This document shows positions 7,796 through 15,963 of a stretch of DNA of 64,000 nucleotides, piece after piece. The stretch is from the NCBI GenBank assembly GCA_004554075.1, contig SFOB01000002.1, positions 1 to 64,000 on the forward strand. The letters run 5' to 3'. The translations under genes and the position numbers were made by a program. Source of the stretch: Treponema sp. (GTDB lineage: Bacteria > Spirochaetota > Spirochaetia > Treponematales > Treponemataceae). Position 1 is the stretch's first letter, and each line of letters starts with the position of its first letter. A model generated the notes under the pieces. That model was not told where the DNA came from, did not search any database, and saw only the letters and a list, made by a program, of their open reading frames with translations.

Positions 7796-8624
7796 ATGAA
7801 AGATAAGGTACGACTTTTATTACGATTTCTTCTGGTTACTGCGGGAGCATTAATAATGGCAGTAAATCTTAATACCTTTGTGCATGCGGCGGGACTTTTG
7901 CCAGGTGGATTTACAGGAATTACTTTATTAATTCAGGAGGTTTTTGCAAAATATCTGAATATAAAAATTCCATTCGTACTTTTTTATTGGGGCCTGAATC
8001 TTGTGCCAGCCCTCATCTGTTTCCGTTATGTTGGGAAGCGATTTACCCTTCTTTCACTTTGGGCAATTGTTGCATCAGGTCTTTTTACAGATTTAATTCC
8101 AGGCCTTGATGTTACAAACGACGTATTGCTCTGCTGTACTTTTGGTGGAATTATTAACGGTATTGCAATCAGTTTCTGTTTATTAGCTGGAGCTACCAGT
8201 GGTGGAACTGATTTTATTTCAATTTATGTTTCAGAAAAAACTGGTCGAAGTATCTGGAATTATATTTTGTTTTTCAATGTACTTGTTCTTGCAATTTTTT
8301 TATTCAATCATATTTCAGTTTGTAAGCACCCAGATTCTCAATAATCTTTACAAGCGGTATCAAAAATCTACTATACTAATTATCTCTGATAAAACCGATG
8401 AACTGATTCATGTAATCCGTGATGTTACCGGGCATGATGCAACTCTTTTTACTGGTAAGGGTTGTTATCAGGGGGCGGAACGCAATATGCTTTATACCGT
8501 AGTTTCCTCAGATGAAGAAGATAAGCTTATGCGTTCCATCAAAAAAACAGACCCATCTGCCTTCGTAAATATTCTGCAGACCAAAATGTTGAAAGGTAAC
8601 TTTATAATGAAACGTCAGGACTAG
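7796..8624 (+). pseudogene. YitT family membrane protein, disrupted by a deletion
   Basis: The first frame (7796 to about 8300) encodes MKDKVRLLLRFLLVTAGALI, NTFVHAAGLLPGGFTG, YWGLNLVPALICF, LAGATSGGTDFIS and NYILFFNVLVLAI: the membrane half of a YitT protein. The second frame (about 8300 to 8624) encodes YSIIFQFVSTQILNNLYKRYQK and the cytoplasmic DUF2179 domain (HDATLFTGKGCYQG, YTVVSSDEEDKL). Relatives carry about eleven residues (FGW..AL-type) between the two halves; these are missing and the frame shifts. A short direct repeat TATTC could have mediated the loss. The promoter TGTTAAACT ends 6 nt before the ATG, a leaderless arrangement. Confidence 0.8.
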
Positions 8625-8775
8625 GCAGAAGCAAGTCGACTACAAATTTCACCTCTTCATTAATCAATCTTACCCTTTCAAAAATGCATCTTACCAAAAG
8701 CCCTCTTGTGCTCAGAATCATCTGCCCTTAATATGAAAGCATAAAATAAATGCAGCAGAATAGGAGACAGCTGAT

Positions 8776-10425
8776 ATGAAAATTCTTTTGATAAACGGAA
8801 GTCCAAAAGGCAAGAAGAGTAATTCCCTCAGACTGGCAGAAAGCTTTGTTGAAGGCGTAAAGTCAAAGGCCGAAGGAAAGGGAGACCTGGTAACTGTAGA
8901 TGAAGTTGAAGTTGCTTCATTAAAAATCTCTGCCTGCCGAGGCTGCTTTGCCTGCTGGAAAAACACTCCGGGCCACTGCTGCATTAAAGATGATATGGCT
9001 GCGATTATTGAAAAGGAAATTGAAGCTGATTTAGTTGTATGGAGTTTTCCTCTTTATTATTTCAATGTACCTGGCATTATGAAAAATCTTATAGACCGTC
9101 AGCTGCCAATGAGCCTGCCTTTTATGAGTGAAAATACAAATGAAACAGGAAGTGGTGGTCACGATGCCAGATATGATATGAAGAATATCCATCATGTTCT
9201 GATTTCTACCTGCGGCTTTTATTCGGCAAAGGGGAACTATGATTCTGTAACAAATATGTTCGATCACTTTTTGGGCAAGGGCAATTATGAAACAATTTTC
9301 TGTGGTCAGGGTGAATTGTTCAGAGTTGATGAACTTTCTGACAGGATTAATCAGTATCTGGAAATTGTGAAGAAAGCCGGTTCTGAATATGCTGATGGAA
9401 AAATCTCTGAGCAGGTTTCAAATCAGCTGAGAACTCTGCTTTATCCAAAAGAGGTTTTTGAAAAGCTGGCAGATGCTGACTGGGGAATCAATAAAGAGAC
9501 CGGCGAAAAAGAAGCGCAAGATCTTACCTTTACCCGTCAGATGGCAGCACTTTATAACAAGAATTCTTTTAAGGGTAAAAACCGGGTTCTTGAAATGTGT
9601 TATACCGATACAGGCCACACCTATCAGATTCTTCTGACAAAAGAGGGAAGTGAACTTTTTACAGACGGAAGCCTAAAGGCAACAACAAGAGTTGAAACTC
9701 CTTTTGAAGTTTGGGCTGCAATTTCTCGTGGAGAAATGGAAGGACCAGAAGCCCTGGGGAAAAAGCTTTATTCCGTAACCGGTGATTTTTCTTTGATGAT
9801 GGACTGGGATAAAATATTTGGCAGCGATGCAGTTGGCAGTGGGGAAGAGTATAATGATGATGGCGCTGGTGCAGGAAAAGCAGGCCTGAAAAATCCTTCG
9901 ATGACAAGCATGCTGCTTCCATGGATTTCCTTCTGGGTAGCAGTTGCAATAAATCCTGTAATCGGTTCAATTGCAGCAATGGCGGTTTGTGCACTTGTTC
10001 CATTTATCATGAGAAAGCATAAGCTGATTATCTGGGATCAGCTTTCGATTGCAGCCGTTGCACTTTTATCTGCAGCTGCACATTTTACTGGCAAGGGAGA
10101 TGTGGCAACAAATGCGGGCTATCTGATTTTCGGGCTTTTCTGGCTTGCATCCTGTTTTACAAAAGAGCCTCTATGTGCCTCTTATGTAAAGTACAGCTAT
10201 GGGGGAAGCAAGGCCGAAAGAAATCCGCTTTTTATGAATGCAAATTATATTCTGGCAGCCTGCTGGGGATGTCTTTATATTCTTACTGCAATCTGGACTT
10301 TCTTTTTAAGAAGAGCCGGCTTTGGAAATATTCTTATTGTAGTGAATAATCTGGTGCCTCTTGCAATGGGACTTTTTACCGGATGGTTTGTAAAGTGGTA
10401 TCCGGCATGGAAGGCAAGGGGATAG
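8776..10425 (+). CDS. NAD(P)H-dependent flavin oxidoreductase fused to SCP2-like and membrane domains
   Basis: Protein of 549 aa in three parts. Residues 1-~215 form a flavodoxin-like NADPH-dependent FMN reductase: INGSPKGKKSNSLRLAE, ACRGCFACWKNTPGHCCIKDDM (Cys-rich redox/metal motif) and WSFPLYYFNVPGIMKN. Residues ~264-345 look like an SCP2 sterol-carrier-type domain (TYQILLTKEGSELF, GEMEGPEALGKKLYSVTGDFSLM). Residues ~373-549 contain about five membrane helices. GGAGA precedes the ATG by 9 nt. It is a single-gene unit. Electron transfer to a hydrophobic or membrane substrate is inferred from this fusion. Confidence 0.8.
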   Translation: MKILLINGSPKGKKSNSLRLAESFVEGVKSKAEGKGDLVTVDEVEVASLKISACRGCFACWKNTPGHCCIKDDMAAIIEKEIEADLVVWSFPLYYFNVPGIMKNLIDRQLPMSLPFMSENTNETGSGGHDARYDMKNIHHVLISTCGFYSAKGNYDSVTNMFDHFLGKGNYETIFCGQGELFRVDELSDRINQYLEIVKKAGSEYADGKISEQVSNQLRTLLYPKEVFEKLADADWGINKETGEKEAQDLTFTRQMAALYNKNSFKGKNRVLEMCYTDTGHTYQILLTKEGSELFTDGSLKATTRVETPFEVWAAISRGEMEGPEALGKKLYSVTGDFSLMMDWDKIFGSDAVGSGEEYNDDGAGAGKAGLKNPSMTSMLLPWISFWVAVAINPVIGSIAAMAVCALVPFIMRKHKLIIWDQLSIAAVALLSAAAHFTGKGDVATNAGYLIFGLFWLASCFTKEPLCASYVKYSYGGSKAERNPLFMNANYILAACWGCLYILTAIWTFFLRRAGFGNILIVVNNLVPLAMGLFTGWFVKWYPAWKARG

Positions 10426-10452
10426 GCTGATAGTCTGACCCAAGGTGGGCGG

Positions 10453-10995
10453 TTAATTATTCAGCCCATCCAGCAAGTCCTTTGCTCTCTTTAAAACAGG
10501 AATCTCTCTATTTGCTACAAGCCTTCCAAGGCTTGTACATCTGCATTTCTCGTATTCAGCTAAAGCCTCTTCATATTTCAGTTTCAGAGTAGAAAGATGA
10601 AAATCTTCAATTTCATCTTTTGTTAAATGTTTTTCTCCAAAAGAAAGAATTCTGCATAAAAAATAGTTATTGATATTATGCCTGTGAATCAGATTGTAGT
10701 AATCGCTGACAAGACCAATCTTGCAAAGCACCTCTACTTCAATTCCAAGTTCTTCCTTAAGCTCTCGTCTAATGGCAGTGTCTAAATCTTCTCCCTCTTC
10801 AACGCCACCGCCTGCCGTTTCAATAAGGGTTGCTTTACCAAAATCATCGTCTCTATTTGCCCTGACAAAATAGAAATTCTCTTCATCATCTACAACTATT
10901 GCCCGGGTAATCTGCCTGTCATGATCAATTGTAGTAAGCGGCCATTCATTATCTTCCAGATTAAGTAAAAGTTCTTCGTGATTCATCAGTGTCAT
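10453..10995 (-). CDS. Nudix hydrolase
   Basis: Protein of 180 aa with a complete Nudix box: GGGVEEGEDLDTAIRREL and KEELGIEV, giving the GX5EX7REUXEEXGU pattern at about residues 62-85. The preceding strand is NFYFVRANRDDDFGKATLIE. The substrate (a nucleoside diphosphate derivative) cannot be assigned. It is convergent with the flavoprotein gene and followed on the same strand by nothing; the nucleotidase gene lies 21 bp upstream, so they may be co-transcribed. Confidence 0.9.
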   Translation of the reverse strand: MTLMNHEELLLNLEDNEWPLTTIDHDRQITRAIVVDDEENFYFVRANRDDDFGKATLIETAGGGVEEGEDLDTAIRRELKEELGIEVEVLCKIGLVSDYYNLIHRHNINNYFLCRILSFGEKHLTKDEIEDFHLSTLKLKYEEALAEYEKCRCTSLGRLVANREIPVLKRAKDLLDGLNN

Positions 10996-11016
10996 ATTTT
11001 CTTTATTATCCTTTTA

Positions 11017-11622
11017 TTAATCTAATTTTTCCAGCTGCGCATTTATCATTTCCCAGCCAGTGCATCTTTTGAAGTTCGGGCTAGGGAAGGTGCAGTCCTG
11101 GTTCCAGGGGCGGTCGAAGACCATCACTTTTAAGTCTGGCAGGTGATCAAAAAACTTGAAGGCAGATGGCGAGTCTTCGACTGCTAAATCAAAATGCATC
11201 TTGTAATAATCTTCCAGTTCCAGATTGAAGCTGCTGCCTTTTATAAAGTTGTCGCGGCCGTATTTGTTCAGACAGTATAAATCAACTTTTTCTAAGCCAT
11301 GCTGATTCAGCCATTCGCGGGATGCGTCGTAAGCACTGACAGGGCGGCCGGTAATGATTTTTACGTCGTGGCCTTTTGCGAGCCAGCTGTTGATGGTTTT
11401 GCTTGCACCCGGAGTTTCATCATATGATAAAAGGATTTCCGGCTGGTGAGCTTTGATCATCATTTCATCATACTGCTGGTCAGTCAGGTCAAAAGATTTC
11501 TGCAGATTAAAATAGTGAATCTTTTCGTAAGGGATATCCAGATTAAACATTTCTTTTACGAGCCCGGAAAAGTGGCGGGCTGTTTCGCAGAGGCAATCAT
11601 CAAAATCAACGTAAATATTCAT
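11017..11622 (-). CDS. 5'(3')-deoxyribonucleotidase-like HAD hydrolase (NT5C type)
   Basis: Protein of 201 aa. It begins MNIYVDFDDCLCETA, where DFDD is the HAD nucleophile motif of NT5C-type enzymes. GHDVKIITGRP supplies motif II and FDLAVEDSPSAF motif IV. Likely dephosphorylates pyrimidine (deoxy)nucleotides. The start at 11622 is an ATG; a TTG six bases upstream is less likely. It precedes the Nudix gene in the same orientation, a nucleotide-sanitising pair. Confidence 0.82.
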   Translation of the reverse strand: MNIYVDFDDCLCETARHFSGLVKEMFNLDIPYEKIHYFNLQKSFDLTDQQYDEMMIKAHQPEILLSYDETPGASKTINSWLAKGHDVKIITGRPVSAYDASREWLNQHGLEKVDLYCLNKYGRDNFIKGSSFNLELEDYYKMHFDLAVEDSPSAFKFFDHLPDLKVMVFDRPWNQDCTFPSPNFKRCTGWEMINAQLEKLD

Positions 11623-11692
11623 TACCAAAATTATAACAGAAAACTATATTCTAAGCGATGAATTATGCGTCGATTCGTGATAAAATGTTCTC

Positions 11693-11995
11693 ATGGTTAA
11701 GCATATAATTTTATGGACATTAAAAGAAATGAGTGATTCTGAAAAGGAATCTGTAAAAAAAGGAATCAAAGATGGGCTCGAAGGTCTAAAGGGAAAAATC
11801 CCTGGTCTTATCGATATCAAGGTAAATACAGAAGGCCGCCTGGCATCTTCAACTGCAGACCTGATGCTGGATTCAACTTTTGAAAACGCAGAAGCCCTCA
11901 AAGGATATTCAAAGCATCCGGAGCATGTGGCTGTGGCAGACAGTAAGGTTCGCCCTTACACAGCAAGCCGTTCCTGCCTTGATTTTGAGGTGTAA
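11693..11995 (+). CDS. Dabb (stress-responsive A/B barrel) domain protein
   Basis: Protein of 100 aa: MVKHIILWTLKE at the start, GKIPGLIDIKVNTEG in the middle and YSKHPEHVAVADSKVRPY near the end, the hallmarks of the small dimeric Dabb fold. Function in bacteria is unclear. The promoter TGATAAAAT (11678-11686) ends 6 nt before the ATG and there is no ribosome-binding site, so the mRNA is probably leaderless. The SMP-30 gene follows after 2 nt. Confidence 0.88.
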   Translation: MVKHIILWTLKEMSDSEKESVKKGIKDGLEGLKGKIPGLIDIKVNTEGRLASSTADLMLDSTFENAEALKGYSKHPEHVAVADSKVRPYTASRSCLDFEV

Positions 11996-11997
11996 AA

Positions 11998-12885
11998 ATG
12001 AGCGAGAATAAGGCCATCAAAACTTACACTGCAGAACTTTTCCTAAAAGAAAAACACACTCTCGGCGAGTCTCCATTTTATGATGCCCGCACGAAAACTC
12101 TTTCCTGGGTTGATATTGCAGAAGGAAAATTCTTTACTCTCGGGCCGGATGGAAAGAAGCGTACTTTTTCTTACGGACAGAAAATCGGCTCTGCGGTTCC
12201 TGCCGAAAAACCTGGCACTTACCTGATTGCCGGAACTGATGGCCTTTATCTCGAAAATGCGGATGGCTCCAAGCCTCTCCTTATCAAAAATCTTTCTGAA
12301 TATTACAAGGCCTGGCAGCGTTCAAATGATGTGAAGGCTGATCCTAAAGGACGTGTCTGGTTTGGCTCTTCTGTAGATGATGATATTCATGAAGCAAGCG
12401 GAAATCTCTTCTGCCTCGAAAATGGCCTGGTGACTGTAAAGCAGGCTGATACAAAGATTTCGAATGGTCTTGCCTGGAGCTCGGACCGCAAAAAGTTTTA
12501 TTTTTCAGATACTTTGCAGTATGCAGTTTTTGAATATGATTATGATTTGGAAACCGGTGCGATTTCAAACCGCAAGGTTATGTTCAAGCCAGAAGAAGGC
12601 CGTGGCCTTACAGACGGAATGTGTATTGATTCAGAAGATAATCTCTGGGTAGCATTCTGGGGTGGCAGCCGCATTGAACAGCGAAGCACAAAAGACGGCT
12701 CTCTGCTTGCGACAGTAAATGTGGATGCAAAAAACGTAACTTCATGTTGCTTCATGGGTGATAATCTCAACACACTTTTCATCACAACCGCAGCAACCGG
12801 CCAGAGCGGCGAACTCGACGGCTGTCTCTTTACATGCAAAGTAGACGTAAAAGGCCTGGAGTGCGATTACTGTAAAATCAAGTAA
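11998..12885 (+). CDS. SMP-30/gluconolactonase family protein
   Basis: Protein of 295 aa, a six-bladed beta-propeller. Seen: HTLGESPFYDARTKTLSWVD (metal ligand Glu in LGESP), SNDVKADPKGRVWFGS (Asn-Asp ligands), ISNGLAWSSDRKKFYFSDT and LTDGMCIDSEDNLWVAFW. Members hydrolyse sugar lactones or related esters using a divalent metal. GAGGTG lies just before the ATG, overlapping the end of the Dabb gene; the two form an operon. Convergent with the MATE gene, overlapping it by 8 bp. Confidence 0.9.
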   Translation: MSENKAIKTYTAELFLKEKHTLGESPFYDARTKTLSWVDIAEGKFFTLGPDGKKRTFSYGQKIGSAVPAEKPGTYLIAGTDGLYLENADGSKPLLIKNLSEYYKAWQRSNDVKADPKGRVWFGSSVDDDIHEASGNLFCLENGLVTVKQADTKISNGLAWSSDRKKFYFSDTLQYAVFEYDYDLETGAISNRKVMFKPEEGRGLTDGMCIDSEDNLWVAFWGGSRIEQRSTKDGSLLATVNVDAKNVTSCCFMGDNLNTLFITTAATGQSGELDGCLFTCKVDVKGLECDYCKIK

Positions 12886-14203
12886 CCTCATGCAGCCACT
12901 TTCCGCTAAGAACTCTTATGGCTCCAACAATCGCTTTTACAATCGATTCGCTTGAAAGGAATAAGAAAATCATTGGGGCAGGGAGATGGAGTACAAAGGC
13001 TGCGACATATCCGAGAGGAATTGCGACGCCCCATAAAACAATCAGTTCGCCTGCTGCAGAAAATACTGTATCTCCGCCGGCTCTGCAGACACCGACAATC
13101 CAGTCCATACAGAAGGAATTAAACGGATACAGCAGAATCAAAATCATAAGAATCTGAGTTGCCATCTTTATGATTCCCGGTTCAACGTTAAAGAGGAATG
13201 GCAGGAGTTTAGAAAGCGGCAGCAATAAGATTCCAACGCAGGCACCAATCAACGGCATAAACCACATGGAACGCAGGGCATAACCTTTTGCTTCATCCAT
13301 TTTCTTTTCACCGATAAGTTTGCCAATCAAAACTCCAATTCCGTTTCCAAAGCCCATACAGAATACCCAGGTCAGCTGGCTGATTGTTCCGGTGATGCTG
13401 TAAGCGGTAAAAGAATCAGTCCCGGCATGAGCGTAGATTCCGTTGTAAACAGAAGTTCCAAGTCCCCAGAAGGTTTCGTTGATAATAACCGGGAAGGCAA
13501 TCTTCAGATATTTGAAAACAAAGCTCCAGTCAAAGCTGAGCAGCTCGCGAAGTTTTCCGCAGATTTCATAACCGTGAGAATAAGACCAGCTCAAAAGAAT
13601 GGCAAGTTCAACAAGGCGTGAGAAGACAGTCGCAATTGCGGCACCCTTTACTCCAAGTCCTGCAACAAAAATCAAAAGGTAATTTGCGCCAGCATTTGTG
13701 AGAAGAGAAACTGATGTGCAGACAAGCGGAAGCTTTACCCGTTCCGTACTTCGCAGAGCAAGGGTGATAGAAAAACTTATAGCAGTAGGAATATAACTCA
13801 AGCATGCAAGACGAAGATATTCTCCGCCAACGCGCACAACCTCAGGATCCGGAGAATAAATTCTTATCAGCTGATGAGGAATAAAAATTCCGAGTACCGT
13901 GAAAACCACAGCTACAAAAGTGGCAATCAAAGTCATCAATCCTAAAGATCTTCTGATTCCGCCTAAATCTTTTTTACCCCAGAACTGCGCGATGAAAACA
14001 CCGCCACCAGAAGTGATTCCAAAAAGAATCATATTGAGGATAAAGAAAATCTGATTTCCAAGACCAACGGCTGCAATCTCAACGCTACCAAGCCGCCCGA
14101 TCATAACGGTGTCGAGCATGTTCACAAAGTTTTGCAAGAGAGCCTGGAGAGAAATTGGAATTGCAATCGTAAACAAAGAAGAGTAAAAGCCTTTAAGTTT
14201 CAT
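12878..14203 (-). CDS. MATE family efflux transporter
   Basis: Protein of 441 aa with twelve predicted membrane helices. It has the MATE-type ISLQALLQNFVNMLDTVMIGRLG near the N-terminus and the repeated half beginning around TFWGLGTSVYNGIYAHAGTDS. Such proteins export drugs or metabolites using Na+ or H+. It stands alone on the minus strand; a GC-rich repeat lies just upstream. Confidence 0.92.
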   Translation of the reverse strand: MKLKGFYSSLFTIAIPISLQALLQNFVNMLDTVMIGRLGSVEIAAVGLGNQIFFILNMILFGITSGGGVFIAQFWGKKDLGGIRRSLGLMTLIATFVAVVFTVLGIFIPHQLIRIYSPDPEVVRVGGEYLRLACLSYIPTAISFSITLALRSTERVKLPLVCTSVSLLTNAGANYLLIFVAGLGVKGAAIATVFSRLVELAILLSWSYSHGYEICGKLRELLSFDWSFVFKYLKIAFPVIINETFWGLGTSVYNGIYAHAGTDSFTAYSITGTISQLTWVFCMGFGNGIGVLIGKLIGEKKMDEAKGYALRSMWFMPLIGACVGILLLPLSKLLPFLFNVEPGIIKMATQILMILILLYPFNSFCMDWIVGVCRAGGDTVFSAAGELIVLWGVAIPLGYVAAFVLHLPAPMIFLFLSSESIVKAIVGAIRVLSGKWLHEVT

Positions 14204-14237
14204 ATCGCACTATTATGAAGATAAGTGTAAAAAAATC

Positions 14238-14368
14238 AATGGGAAGGGGGAAGTCTTCCCCTCGCTCCCAAGTCCTCGCTCGTTCGGTCGCCTTCGGCTC
14301 CCTCACTCACTGCGGTCTTGTCCGCTACCCCCTCTGCGGGCTCAAACGCCGCCCGCAACGCCTGCTTT
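14238..14368. repeat. GC-rich intergenic repeat-like element
   Basis: About 130 bp between the MATE and Abi genes is far richer in G+C than its surroundings. It holds a 7-bp hairpin (GGGGAAG and CTTCCCC around one T) and clustered CTCGCTC, CGGTCGCCTTCGGCTCCC, CTGCGG and CCGCCCGC segments. The base composition and internal dyads look like a dispersed intergenic repeat, but no second copy is in the window. Confidence 0.45.
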
Positions 14369-14384
14369 TATTAGAAGAGACAGA

Positions 14385-15329
14385 TTATTTATTTGAGTAA
14401 TAATCCAATACCTTTCGTGCAAACTGATATGCATTTTTAATGTCTGTATTATTTTCAAAATACTGCTTACGGTAAACCATACGGCCGTCGAAGAAATCTT
14501 TCATTTCCTGAATGGTAATTTCTTTGATTTTTGGAGAAGAAATCAGTTTTGTGTAAACAGAAAGCATTACCGCAAAATCGTTGAGCAATGGAACCTTCAT
14601 ACAATACGAAATTGTTCCACTGCCAATTCCAATGTTCCCGCCCAAAAGTTCGAAGTTAGTTTCCAGGTCTGATTTAAAGCCCTGTACAGGCTTGAAGGAA
14701 GCGAGCATACAGACATTGTGAGCACAGGCGTTTCGAATTCGGCGTACAGAGTCAAAGTGTTTTGTATATTCACACTTCATCTTCATAAAGTCATAGTAAA
14801 AAGCATAGAAACTGATGAAATCTGCAAAAGATATCATTTCAACAAAGTTCCAAGCAGCAGGTGCATCTATGTATTTTTCAAAAGAACTTTCTCCATAGCA
14901 TGTGTTTCTATTTACTTTGGCGATTTCTTCTTTGAGCTTCAGATGGCTTTCCAGGAATTTTTCAACAACTTCATAACCATTATCAGCTGGATTATTCTGA
15001 CAGTCGTTTACAAGTTTAACCTTAAGATAATGTTCCAAATCAATCGTCATTTTGAGAAGAAGCTTTCGGAGGAACATATCAATAGTCGAAAGTTCAACAA
15101 GATGCCCAAAATCAAGACCAACATACTTTCCGCTCTTTGTCTGTTCCGGGCATGTTGAACAATACTGCTTGAGGCGGAAGAAGAAGTTGTTCTTTTTCAG
15201 AAACTCTTTGGCCTTTTCTTCGTCCATCAGATTGAATGTAATTCCAAGTTCGTTTTTACAGTAGTCGATTATTTCAGGAACGGTAAGCTTTGGCGATTTT
15301 GTTAGTGCAGGCTCTTTTTTAGACATCAT
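14385..15329 (-). CDS. Abi family abortive-infection protein (Abi_2/HEPN type)
   Basis: Protein of 314 aa matching the AbiD/AbiF-like family. Seen: LTVPEIIDYCKNELGITFNL, YVGLDFGHLVELSTIDMFLR, LLKMTIDLEHYLKVKL and a C-terminal RRIRNACAHN, which contains the HEPN R-x4-H RNase motif. Such proteins stop phage growth by RNA cleavage in known cases. TAGGAG lies 5-10 nt before ATGATG, and TATAAT 18-23 nt before it. It marks the left edge of the defence-type island and is divergent from the promoter at 15395. Confidence 0.85.
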   Translation of the reverse strand: MMSKKEPALTKSPKLTVPEIIDYCKNELGITFNLMDEEKAKEFLKKNNFFFRLKQYCSTCPEQTKSGKYVGLDFGHLVELSTIDMFLRKLLLKMTIDLEHYLKVKLVNDCQNNPADNGYEVVEKFLESHLKLKEEIAKVNRNTCYGESSFEKYIDAPAAWNFVEMISFADFISFYAFYYDFMKMKCEYTKHFDSVRRIRNACAHNVCMLASFKPVQGFKSDLETNFELLGGNIGIGSGTISYCMKVPLLNDFAVMLSVYTKLISSPKIKEITIQEMKDFFDGRMVYRKQYFENNTDIKNAYQFARKVLDYYSNK

Positions 15330-15394
15330 TTTTCTCCTAAGAAAATATTATATCACGAGATTTTTCATAAAAAAACGGCTTTTTTTAGAGTACA

Positions 15395-15426
15395 TGACAT
15401 AATTTGGCATACCCTCTGAGTATAAT
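15395..15426 (+). promoter_or_regulatory. Island promoter copy A (dyad plus -10)
   Basis: TGACA, 5 nt, TGGCA (15395-15409), 11 nt, TATAAT (15421-15426). Drives the 132-aa membrane protein gene. It is the most divergent of five copies of one promoter layout (others at 18964, 19351, 23885, 25275). Confidence 0.65.
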
Positions 15427-15444
15427 TTTGAAAAGAGGTATTTT

Positions 15445-15843
15445 ATGCTTTTAATATTTTTAGTTCTGTTTTTGTTTCTAATGATTGTGTTGTGGTGTAT
15501 ATCTGATAATTTTAAATTTGCAGTCCTTAACATATATGTGTTGGGAAAATTAAAGTCCAGAATCAAAGAGGGCTTTATGAAAGTTAAAATTATGGATATC
15601 GCATTTCAAAAGTTTAAGAATGAAGAAGAAATAAAGCAAATAAAGGATGTATTTATAACTGAGATAAACAAAATAAATGATGATTATAAATTTTTTATGG
15701 ATCCAATTGATGAGGCTAGAAAAAAATGCCCATGGTTTAAGTTCATTTATGAAGATAAGTTCAATGCTTGCATCAAGATTAATGCTGAACTTGAAAGGCA
15801 ATGTAACGATTTGGTTTCTCGTTACAAAAATATATTTAGCTGA
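15445..15843 (+). CDS. Small membrane-anchored hypothetical protein
   Basis: Protein of 132 aa. Residues 1-20 are a hydrophobic anchor (MLLIFLVLFLFLMIVLWCIS); the rest is charged and helical, ending LERQCNDLVSRYKNIFS. GAGGT lies 5-9 nt before the ATG. It is transcribed from island promoter A and precedes the UvrD-like helicase by 120 bp. I recognise no family. The pattern of short anchor plus helical cytoplasmic tail recurs in three other small island genes. Confidence 0.65.
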   Translation: MLLIFLVLFLFLMIVLWCISDNFKFAVLNIYVLGKLKSRIKEGFMKVKIMDIAFQKFKNEEEIKQIKDVFITEINKINDDYKFFMDPIDEARKKCPWFKFIYEDKFNACIKINAELERQCNDLVSRYKNIFS

Positions 15844-15874
15844 TGAATCAATTTGAAAATCAATTTTTAAGGAA

Positions 15875-15889
15875 TGTCATTATATGACA
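15875..15889. promoter_or_regulatory. Inverted-order dyad upstream of the helicase gene
   Basis: TGTCA, 5 nt, TGACA: the same arms as the island promoter dyad but in the opposite order, 75 bp before the helicase ATG. It may bind the same regulator, or be coincidental. No convincing -35/-10 follows at standard spacing. Confidence 0.35.
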
Positions 15890-15963
15890 CATCATATGCG
15901 TATGATTAATGATAATTGTCAACTTTTAAAATTGCTTACTCTATATATTATTGAGGTAAATGT

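Noticed and set aside
14215..14400. 61-aa plus-strand frame in the GC-rich element
   Set aside because: Arg/Leu/Ser-rich with no start signal; the base composition explains its openness.
15875..15889. Sixth copy of the island promoter
   Set aside because: The arms are in reverse order and no -10 lies at the conserved distance, so I did not count it with the five.
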